From positions 1-19,563 of the forward strand of contig JAEETG010000060.1 of NCBI GenBank assembly GCA_016290255.1: DNA of 19,563 bases. Reading direction: 5' to 3'. Each line of letters opens with the position of its first letter. Position 1 is the first letter of the stretch. Source of the stretch: Clostridia bacterium. Its GTDB lineage: Bacteria; Bacillota; Clostridia; Christensenellales; UBA1242. The translations under genes were made by a program, and so were the position numbers. Under the pieces are notes generated by a model. That model was not told the DNA's origin, ran no database searches, and saw only the letters and a list, made by a program, of their open reading frames with translations. Shown in pieces: positions 6,080-11,814 of the stretch.

Positions 6080-6634
6080 TTAATAGTCTTTCTTGCAAAG
6101 TGCAAAATAACTTTGCGGGTGTTGGCAAATTGGGCAAATCTTTGGTGCAGTTTTTGAAACAATCTTGAATCCACAGTTTAAACAAATCCAAGTGTTATCC
6201 TCTGTTTTTGCAAACACTTCATTATTTTCAATGTTTTTTAAGAGTGCATTAAATCTCTCTTCATGCTCTTTTTCAATTCTTGCAACTCCTCTAAACAAAA
6301 TTGCAATTTCTTTGAAACCCTCTTCCTCTGCTGTTTTCGCAAAATCTTCATACATTGAAGTCCATTCAAAGTTTTCGCCCTCAGCTGCCCATTTGAGGTT
6401 TTGTTTAGTGTCCCCCATTCCATTAAAGAGTTTAAACCAAATTTTTGCGTGCTCTTTTTCATTAAGAGCAGTTTCAGCAAATATTTTGCTTATTTGCTCA
6501 TAGCCTTCTTTTTTGGCAACACTTGAAAAATAATCATATTTTGTTCTTGCTTGGCATTCTCCAGCAAATGCGTTTTTGAGGTTTTGTTCTGTTTTTGTTC
6601 CTTTTAGTTGTTCCAATTTTTCCAAAGCGATCAT
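6080..6634 (-). CDS. rbr: Rubrerythrin (diiron peroxidase with C-terminal rubredoxin-like domain)
   Basis: Cytoplasmic non-haem iron protein that reduces hydrogen peroxide to water in anaerobes. The 184-residue protein has the ferritin-like four-helix domain with iron ligands in GECQART (E26) and NEKEH (E59, H62), and the second ExxH set in RIEKEHEERF. A rubredoxin-like knuckle follows, with C151, C154, C167 and C170 (CLNC and CPIC) and the usual AP-x-x-CPxCxHP pattern. AAGGAG precedes the ATG. It is a single-gene unit with its own promoter (6666-6694) and terminator. It suggests an anaerobe that meets oxygen stress. Confidence 0.97.
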   Translation of the reverse strand: MIALEKLEQLKGTKTEQNLKNAFAGECQARTKYDYFSSVAKKEGYEQISKIFAETALNEKEHAKIWFKLFNGMGDTKQNLKWAAEGENFEWTSMYEDFAKTAEEEGFKEIAILFRGVARIEKEHEERFNALLKNIENNEVFAKTEDNTWICLNCGFKIVSKTAPKICPICQHPQSYFALCKKDY

Positions 6635-6665
6635 AATAATTTTCTCCTTTTTAATAACTTATGCT

Positions 6666-6694
6666 AGTTTAACAAATAATATGGTTTTAGTCAA
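6666..6694 (-). promoter_or_regulatory. Sigma-A-type promoter of rubrerythrin
   Basis: TTGACT (6694-6689), 17-base spacer, TAAACT (6671-6666) on the minus strand. The leader would be about 25 bases. No obvious PerR-type inverted repeat was found over it. Confidence 0.65.
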
Positions 6695-6700
6695 ACAAAA

Positions 6701-7975
6701 TCACTTAACTTTTTTTCTTTGCATTCCCTTTTCTCTTCCATTTTGGCTTGGCTCATAATAAACTCTGTCTTTAAGTGAATCAGGCATATATTGCTGTTTC
6801 ACATAGCCACCAAAGTCGTGAGGATACTTATATGGTTTTTGTTTGTCTAGTGTTGGGTGGTTTTTTAAATGATTTGGCACAGCATCATCTTTAAACTTCA
6901 AAACATCTTCATATGCTCTGTTCATTGCAACACAAACACTGTTGGATTTTGGTGCCTCACACAAATATATAATTGCGTGTGATATTGCAAGTTTACCTTC
7001 TGGAAGCCCAAGGTTTTGAACCGCTGTGTGAGCGGTGACCGCCATCAAAAGTGCATTGCTGTCGGCCATTCCAATGTCTTCACTTGCGTGAGCCATCATT
7101 CTTCTTGTGATTAAAAGTGGGTCACACCCAGCTTCCAAAAGCCTTGTCGCCCAATAAAGCCCTGCTTCAGCATCACTTCCACGCAAACTTTTGCAAAACG
7201 CACTTAACATGTCATAGAAAATGTTTTCATCAATGCTCATAGACTTTTTCTGGATTGACTGCTCTGCAACTGTTTTGTCAATAACAATTTCTCCATCTTT
7301 ATTTTGAGTGGTTGTTTTCACTGCAAGTTCTAACGCGTTATATGCTGTTCTAAGATCTCCGCCAGATGCCCAAGCATAGTGTTTTAGTGCCTCGTCACTA
7401 ACTTTTAACTTAAGTTTCCCATAACCATTTTTCTCATCACTTATTGCCCTTTTCAAAGCAAAAATGATGTCTTGTTCACTAAGAGGCTTAAACTCAAAAA
7501 TTCTACACCTAGAAACAATTGCCCTTGTCATGTTAACAAAAGGATTTTCTGTTGTTGAACCAATAAATATTATGCAGCCCTCTTCAATTGCCCCCAAAAC
7601 ACAGTCGCTTTGTGCTTTGTTCCATCTATGGCACTCATCAAGCAACAAATATGTTCTTTTGCCATATAGTTCAAACTTTTTTCTTGCTTCATCAATCACT
7701 TTTTTTGCATCAGCAACCCCACTGGAAACTGCGTTTAGTTTAACATAGTCGCTGTTGGTTGTTTTTGAAATAATGTTTGCAAGTGTTGTTTTTCCTGTTC
7801 CTGGTGGACCATAGAATATGCAAGAACCAAGCATATTTGTTTTTATTGCTCTTTCCAGCAAACTATCTTTATAGACGATATGCTTTTGCCCCACAAACTC
7901 TTCAAGGCTATTTGCTCTCATTCTTTCCGCAAGAGGTGCATTTTTGCTGGTTTCAATATCAAAAAGACTATCCAT
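6701..7975 (-). CDS. rarA: Replication-associated recombination AAA+ ATPase RarA/MgsA
   Basis: Clamp-loader-like AAA+ ATPase (MgsA/WRNIP1 family) that acts at stalled replication forks. The 424-residue length is normal. Walker A is GPPGTGKTT (56-64), Walker B LLLDECHR (110-117; most family members have DEIHR), sensor 1 region GSTTENP, and the sensor 2 region GDLRTAYNALE. The C-terminal tetramerisation part is present (RLLEAGCDPLLITRRMMAHA, SEDIG, and YKYPHDF near the end). AAGGAG stands before the ATG. It is monocistronic, with a promoter at 7997-8026, and diverges from the O-antigen-ligase-like gene. Confidence 0.96.
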   Translation of the reverse strand: MDSLFDIETSKNAPLAERMRANSLEEFVGQKHIVYKDSLLERAIKTNMLGSCIFYGPPGTGKTTLANIISKTTNSDYVKLNAVSSGVADAKKVIDEARKKFELYGKRTYLLLDECHRWNKAQSDCVLGAIEEGCIIFIGSTTENPFVNMTRAIVSRCRIFEFKPLSEQDIIFALKRAISDEKNGYGKLKLKVSDEALKHYAWASGGDLRTAYNALELAVKTTTQNKDGEIVIDKTVAEQSIQKKSMSIDENIFYDMLSAFCKSLRGSDAEAGLYWATRLLEAGCDPLLITRRMMAHASEDIGMADSNALLMAVTAHTAVQNLGLPEGKLAISHAIIYLCEAPKSNSVCVAMNRAYEDVLKFKDDAVPNHLKNHPTLDKQKPYKYPHDFGGYVKQQYMPDSLKDRVYYEPSQNGREKGMQRKKVK

Positions 7976-7996
7976 ATTTTTTTACTCCTTGAACAA

Positions 7997-8026
7997 AGTA
8001 TATCAAATAAAACAGCATTTTTGCAA
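7997..8026 (-). promoter_or_regulatory. Sigma-A promoter of rarA
   Basis: TTGCAA (8026-8021), 18-base spacer, TATACT (8002-7997) on the minus strand. The predicted transcript starts near 7990, at the ribosome binding site AAGGAG, so the leader is only about 15 bases. Confidence 0.7.
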
Positions 8027-8054
8027 TAGTTTTTTTATTTATAAATGAAATAGT

Positions 8055-8082
8055 TTGATTTTTGCTTCATTTGTGTTATACT
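8055..8082 (+). promoter_or_regulatory. Sigma-A-type promoter of the O-antigen-ligase-like gene
   Basis: TTGATT (8055-8060), 16-base spacer, TATACT (8077-8082). Transcription would start near 8089, about 20 bases before the ATG. It lies back to back with the rarA promoter. Confidence 0.65.
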
Positions 8083-8108
8083 ATAAAAAGTTGATATGGG
8101 AGATAGAA

Positions 8109-9458
8109 ATGGACATACAATCGAAAAACAAAAAGATAATTTCTAATATAAACTATTATTTATTGTTAATTTTGGCTTGTGGACCAATTATTCAATTTTT
8201 TGTTGGAATCATAACTCCAGACTCAAATTTTGAACTATTGTTTTACATTTGGGGTTTTGTGTTCTTAATTGTTTATGCCATTTCATTTGTTGTTAAAGCA
8301 AAAAATATAAAAATAATGAAAGTTAAAGAAAAACTTGTTATCACAATGATTATTTTAACTTTTGTTTGTTTGGTTTGCGTTTTAATTTCGGGCTTTGTTA
8401 AACATTTTGCAATCAACAATCTGCAAATTCTATTATATGTTTTTTTGTTTATCTCAGTTCTTCTGTTAGATAAAAAGCAATCAAAAGTGTTTTTAATTGT
8501 TTTAATTGCAAACTTTGCCCTTTCTTGCCTGCTTGGAATTATGGACCCAAATGGATATGTTATTCCAGGGTTTTCAAGCAATCATGTGGCATCAGCACTA
8601 TTCTTTGTTCACGCTAACTACTCTCAAGCAATTGCCGCCCTTTTGATTGTTATTGTTTATCACATGATGATTAAAGAAAAAAACCCAATTCTATCATTTA
8701 TGTATGTTTTGTTCTTTGTGATTATTGGGCTTCACATGTTCTTAAACAGTTCTTCGGCAGGAATATCTTGCGTGTTTGTGATTTTGGTTATAAATATCAT
8801 TGTGGACTGGATTAGAACAAAGAAATTTCCTTTAAAAGTCTTTTTGGTGTTTTTGTCATATGTTTCCTTTGCATTTTTAATTGAACTGTATCCAAACATA
8901 TATAACTTACGCACAGGTCACTATAACTACTTTATTGAAGTTGTTGATGTGTTTGACAACATTTTTGGCACAAACTTAACAAAAAGTTGGTTTAACATTG
9001 AGTATGTTCCGGGTTCCAATGGTTGGGAAAGAGACAAACTGCTTGCAAACTCAATTGCAACTGTTTGGGGAAATAGTTCAATGAGTTTTGGTGAAAGGCT
9101 CATAAATAACCTATTTGGTTTAGGTGGAGGAACTCTTCACACCTTAAGACCACACAATATGTTTGTTGGTGGATGGGTTGACTTTGGACTCATATTTGCA
9201 ATATCACTTTACTCATTATTTATTGTTGGAATCATATACATTGCCAAAAAAGCTGGAAAAAGAATCTATGAAGTGTTGCCATACATTTATGCAATGATAG
9301 CATATTTGATTGCAACCATGTTTGGAAGCATGCTTGTTTATCACTTCATCTATTTTGTTGCAATCTTTGCTCTAGCTTTTAACAAAGTTAAAGAAAATAT
9401 CACACTGGAAGATAAAAGAATTGGTTATCAGATATTGAATGAAGACAAAGAAAATTAA
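8109..9458 (+). CDS. Polytopic membrane protein, O-antigen ligase/polymerase-like (Wzy_C type)
   Basis: A 449-residue protein made mostly of hydrophobic segments (about 10-12 predicted by eye). Near the C-terminus is GLGGGTLHTLRPHNMF with H349-N350, followed by GWVDFGLIFAIS. This resembles the G-x-G ... HN ... E/D-x-G loop of O-antigen ligase and Wzy polymerase families, which join or polymerise lipid-linked sugar chains on the outer face of the membrane. The substrate here is unknown. I chose ATG 8109, with GGGAG (8098-8102) before it, over an in-frame ATG at 8055 that lies in the promoter. It stands alone, without glycosyltransferase or flippase neighbours, so its pathway must be encoded elsewhere. 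A transporter-like function cannot be excluded. Confidence 0.68.
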   Translation: MDIQSKNKKIISNINYYLLLILACGPIIQFFVGIITPDSNFELLFYIWGFVFLIVYAISFVVKAKNIKIMKVKEKLVITMIILTFVCLVCVLISGFVKHFAINNLQILLYVFLFISVLLLDKKQSKVFLIVLIANFALSCLLGIMDPNGYVIPGFSSNHVASALFFVHANYSQAIAALLIVIVYHMMIKEKNPILSFMYVLFFVIIGLHMFLNSSSAGISCVFVILVINIIVDWIRTKKFPLKVFLVFLSYVSFAFLIELYPNIYNLRTGHYNYFIEVVDVFDNIFGTNLTKSWFNIEYVPGSNGWERDKLLANSIATVWGNSSMSFGERLINNLFGLGGGTLHTLRPHNMFVGGWVDFGLIFAISLYSLFIVGIIYIAKKAGKRIYEVLPYIYAMIAYLIATMFGSMLVYHFIYFVAIFALAFNKVKENITLEDKRIGYQILNEDKEN

Positions 9459-9460
9459 CA

Positions 9461-9491
9461 AAAAACGCCAACCTTAGTGTTGGTGTTTTTT
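9461..9491 (+). terminator. Intrinsic terminator after the O-antigen-ligase-like gene
   Basis: CGCCAAC (9466-9472) pairs with GTTGGTG (9479-9485), with one G-U pair, a six-base loop and flanking A and T runs. It begins three bases after the stop codon. Confidence 0.88.
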
Positions 9492-9521
9492 AATGCTTTT
9501 TATTGAATATAACCACAAACT

Positions 9522-9578
9522 AATAAGGTGCTATGCATTTGCATAACACACACTTTTGCGAATAGTAGTACCTTTATT
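9522..9578. repeat. Imperfect inverted repeat in the gap between two terminators
   Basis: Outer arms AATAAGGT (9522-9529) and ACCTTTATT (9570-9578, one bulged T) enclose an inner hairpin TATGC (9532-9536) with GCATA (9541-9545). No gene, promoter or T run goes with it. The rest of 9492-9591 shows nothing I can assign. It could be a small structured RNA, a remnant of a mobile element, or chance in AT-rich DNA. Confidence 0.35.
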
Positions 9579-9591
9579 TATCGTATTTTAA

Positions 9592-9630
9592 CAAAAAAAA
9601 TAGAAGTTAAGCGGGAAATCTTAACTTCTA
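9592..9630 (-). terminator. Intrinsic terminator of rnpB
   Basis: On the minus strand TAGAAGTTAAG (9630-9620) pairs perfectly with CTTAACTTCTA (9611-9601), followed by eight Ts. It begins immediately after the 3' arm of RNase P helix P1. Confidence 0.9.
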
Positions 9631-9631
9631 A

Positions 9632-10032
9632 GTAGACTAGTCTGTAAGCCGAGTTCTGTCATGGACGGTCATCTATCTAGGCGAATTGTTGCCAACACGC
9701 TCCAGCGATGTATGACGGGAGTTGACCGGGCAAGCCAATTTGTTCTCCCTTATCTTGCACAAAGTGGGGTTTACAGAGCACACACTATCTCTAGTGTGCC
9801 GGTGGTCTCTTACACCACCTTTCCACCCTTACCACTAAACTTATTGCGAAAAAATAGGAGGTAAGATTCTGGATATTTTCCAAATCTAAAAACACAATAA
9901 GAATTTACAAGTGGTGGTTTATTTCTGTTGCACTATCCTTGGAGTCGCCTCCACGAGACGTTATCTCGCACCCTGCCCTGTTGTGCTCGGACTTTCCTAA
10001 TTGCATAGCAATTTGACCGTCTAACTAGCTAC
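9632..10032 (-). ncRNA. rnpB: RNase P RNA, bacterial class A
   Basis: Catalytic RNA that removes the 5' leader from pre-tRNA. On the minus strand the conserved blocks appear in order: AGGAAAGTCCGAGC, then CAGGGCAGGGTGC, GGAGGCGACTCC, ACAGAAAT, GGTAAGGGTGGAAAGG, GTAAGAGACCACC, GTAAACCCC and, at the 3' end, CAGAACTCGGCTTACAG. Helix P1 forms from GTAGCTAGT (10032-10024) and ACTAGTCTAC (9641-9632, one bulged T). The arrangement is class A, as in Clostridia. The P12 region (about 9838-9906) is long: CTTATTGTG pairs with CGCAATAAG around an inner hairpin. The promoter predicts transcription starting at G10032, so the mature 5' end may need little or no trimming. Ends are good to within several bases. 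Confidence 0.95.
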
Positions 10033-10038
10033 GGTTAT

Positions 10039-10067
10039 AGTATAGCACAAAAGTTTTTATTTGTAAA
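10039..10067 (-). promoter_or_regulatory. Sigma-A promoter of rnpB
   Basis: TTTACA (10067-10062), 17-base spacer, TATACT (10044-10039) on the minus strand. Seven bases downstream is G10032, the first base of helix P1. Confidence 0.82.
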
Positions 10068-10111
10068 TACCCATTTTTGAATTTTTGTGTGACTAGATGT
10101 TGGATAAAATC

Positions 10112-10138
10112 AAAAAACGCCTAAAATTGGCGTTTTTA
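10112..10138 (-). terminator. Intrinsic terminator after sigma-K
   Basis: CGCC (10118-10121) and GGCG (10129-10132) extended by A and T runs on both sides form a hairpin followed on the minus strand by TTTTTT. It lies about 25 bases beyond the sigma factor stop codon. Confidence 0.8.
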
Positions 10139-10162
10139 CTTGAAAAAATTTTTTAACTTTTT

Positions 10163-10873
10163 TTAATATTTTTCAAACAGCTTTTGTTCTGTCACCTTTG
10201 TTTTAATGATTTCAAGTGCTTTTTTCTCCAGTCTTGAAATATATGACCTAGATATTCCCAGTTTTTTTGCCACTTCCTTTTGCGTGTAGGCAACAGTGCC
10301 TCCAATGCCATATCTCATAACCAAAATCTTATATTCCCTGCTTGTTAGGCTATTTTTTATGATATTAATAAGTTTTTCTGTTAATATGTTAGACTCAACC
10401 TGCTCCATCACATCTGGCTCAACATCTGCAACAACATCACTTAAGCTAACCTCACCACTATCGGTGTCCGCCCCCAGCGTTTCTTCCAAAGACACAGTGC
10501 TTTGGTGCTTTTTCTGTGCCCTAAACAGCATTAAAATTTCGTTTTCAATGCAGCGGGCAGCATAAGTTGAAAGCTGGGTTCCCTTTGCGCTAGAATATGA
10601 ATTTATTGCTTTAATTAGACCTATGGCACCAACAGAAATTAAGTCATCAGCATCTTTTGTTGAGTTGCTATACTTTTTCACAATATGAGCAACAAGCCTT
10701 AGGTTGTGGCTTATCAAAATTCTTTTTGCTTCCTCATCACCATTTCTAAATTTCTCAATCTGGATTTTTTCCTCTTCAGGTGATAATGGCTTTGGAAAAT
10801 GTGAAACATTGTCAACATAAGAAGAAAAAAGCATAATCTTGTTCATAAAGGTGATAAAACTCTCTATTATCAT
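10163..10873 (-). CDS. sigK: RNA polymerase sporulation sigma factor, pro-sigma-K
   Basis: Late mother-cell sigma factor that drives coat and cortex genes during sporulation. The 236-residue protein aligns along its length with sigma-K: SHFPKPLSPEEEK, then HNLRLVAHIVKKYSN (region 2), DDLISVGAIGLIKAINSYS (core binding), STYAARCIENEILM, a region 3 linker, and the region 4 helix-turn-helix TQKEVAKKLGISRSYISRLE. The first 18 residues are hydrophobic and match the removable pro-sequence; FSSYVDN lines up with the FLVSYVKN processing site of Bacillus subtilis, giving cleavage between S18 and Y19. Sigma-E is related, but the N-terminus and region 2 favour sigma-K. GGAGGG lies four bases before the ATG. 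The frame is whole, with no skin-type insertion. Confidence 0.92.
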   Translation of the reverse strand: MIIESFITFMNKIMLFSSYVDNVSHFPKPLSPEEEKIQIEKFRNGDEEAKRILISHNLRLVAHIVKKYSNSTKDADDLISVGAIGLIKAINSYSSAKGTQLSTYAARCIENEILMLFRAQKKHQSTVSLEETLGADTDSGEVSLSDVVADVEPDVMEQVESNILTEKLINIIKNSLTSREYKILVMRYGIGGTVAYTQKEVAKKLGISRSYISRLEKKALEIIKTKVTEQKLFEKY

Positions 10874-10894
10874 TAATCCCTCCTGATAATAAGT

Positions 10895-10923
10895 AGTTTA
10901 TGCACCAAAAACCCCTATGTTGA
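10895..10923 (-). promoter_or_regulatory. Candidate sigma-E-like promoter of sigK
   Basis: CATAAACT (10902-10895, minus strand) matches six of seven fixed positions of the sigma-E minus-10 consensus CATACAnT. Fourteen bases further up, TCAACAT (10923-10917) is a poor minus-35. A better minus-35-like TCATATT occurs higher up, but at the wrong distance. The sigK gene of Bacillus subtilis is sigma-E dependent, which makes the site plausible. Confidence 0.35.
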
Positions 10924-10935
10924 CAAAATATGACA

Positions 10936-11328
10936 CTATACACCAAGCCTTTTTGTTAATTTTTTGTCTCTACCAAAAATAGCCACAAAAAACATAACAG
11001 AGCCCAAAACAATCAAAAATATCGCAAAAATAAACTTTAGTAAATGCGTGCTAATTCCGTTGGAAAGAAAAGAAAACAAAATGGAAGAGCTTATTGCTGG
11101 CAAAATAACATAGAAAAATGTTTTGTAGTCAATCAGTTTGTTTTTGGCGTGTATTATGATTGCAATAGTAGCAAGAGGAACAAAAACAGCAAGATTCACT
11201 CCTTGGCTTATATGCTGGCTTATCCCCAAAAAAATGGTGAGAATTGGAATTAAAATTGTGCCACCACCCATTCCCATTCCCCCAATTATTCCGCTCAAAA
11301 CCCCAGCAATTATAAAATAATACCACAT
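10936..11328 (-). CDS. Half-length TauE/SafE-family membrane protein (second of a pair)
   Basis: A 130-residue membrane protein with about four hydrophobic segments. Near the N-terminus, LSGIIGGMGMGGGTILIPIL is the glycine-rich repeat motif typical of the TauE/SafE family of putative anion exporters (sulfite, sulfoacetate and related). A typical family member has about 250 residues with this unit twice; here each half is a separate gene. GAGGTGA precedes the ATG, and 12 bases separate it from the upstream half, so the two should be co-expressed and probably work as a heteromer. The substrate cannot be told. Confidence 0.82.
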   Translation of the reverse strand: MWYYFIIAGVLSGIIGGMGMGGGTILIPILTIFLGISQHISQGVNLAVFVPLATIAIIIHAKNKLIDYKTFFYVILPAISSSILFSFLSNGISTHLLKFIFAIFLIVLGSVMFFVAIFGRDKKLTKRLGV

Positions 11329-11340
11329 AAAATCACCTCA

Positions 11341-11748
11341 TTAAAATAACATCTTAACTCCAGCAGCAATCATAACAAAAGGAAAAATATATGAAAGAGC
11401 TTTATTTGAAACTTTTTTTAAAATGAGCGCCCCCAAAATTGAACCAACAATTGAGCCAACCGAAACCCATAAAGTTATCCAAAAATCAATAAAACCATGA
11501 GAATAATAAACAATCCCGCTGGCTATACTTATTGGTAGCATAATGAGGATTGCTGTTGCGTGTGCCTTTTTGTTTGAAAGCCCCAAAAGAAGCAAAAAAG
11601 GAACACAAATCATGCCCCCGCCTCCGCCAAAAAAGCCGTTAATTCCTCCAATCAAAAGCCCACACAAGAGCCCAAAAAACGTTTTTTTATCGCAAATTCT
11701 TTTATGTTTCATACAAAAAGTATTGTCTAAAATTAAAAAAATAAGCAT
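11341..11748 (-). CDS. Half-length TauE/SafE-family membrane protein (first of a pair)
   Basis: A 135-residue membrane protein, partner of the adjacent gene. The family motif is LCGLLIGGINGFFGGGGGMI followed by CVPFLLLLGLS; three more hydrophobic segments follow. The start is uncertain: ATG 11748 has only a weak AAGAAA site upstream and would add a short hydrophobic lead; ATG 11712 (MKHKRICDKK) gives a more typical N-terminus but no visible ribosome binding site. It is the first gene of the two-gene unit and diverges from the large surface protein; the two minus-10 boxes overlap at 11777-11784. Confidence 0.8.
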   Translation of the reverse strand: MLIFLILDNTFCMKHKRICDKKTFFGLLCGLLIGGINGFFGGGGGMICVPFLLLLGLSNKKAHATAILIMLPISIASGIVYYSHGFIDFWITLWVSVGSIVGSILGALILKKVSNKALSYIFPFVMIAAGVKMLF

Positions 11749-11755
11749 ATTTTTC

Positions 11756-11784
11756 TTGCTTTTATGGGCAATATGTATTATAAT
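11756..11784 (+). promoter_or_regulatory. Sigma-A promoter of the large surface protein
   Basis: TTGCTT (11756-11761), 17-base spacer, TATAAT (11779-11784). Transcription would start near 11791, 24 bases before the ATG. A TATAAT on the other strand (11782-11777), possibly serving the TauE/SafE pair, overlaps it; no good minus-35 accompanies that one. Confidence 0.72.
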
Positions 11785-11814
11785 AAGTGATATATTTTCT
11801 AAAAGGTGACATAA

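Noticed and set aside
8055..8108. ATG 8055 as start of the O-antigen-ligase-like protein
   Set aside because: The extension coincides with the promoter, and the ribosome binding site lies before ATG 8109.
9661..9864. 67-codon open frame on the plus strand
   Set aside because: It lies antisense inside the RNase P RNA gene, has no ribosome binding site, and the RNA explains the sequence.
9465..10138. Similar hairpins at 9466-9485 and 10118-10132 as members of a repeat family
   Set aside because: The likeness (AAAAACGCC and its complement) is limited to terminator stem and flanking A/T runs; loops and surroundings differ.
10921..10945. TTGACA followed by TATACA on the plus strand
   Set aside because: The spacer is only 11 bases and no plus-strand gene follows until 11815.
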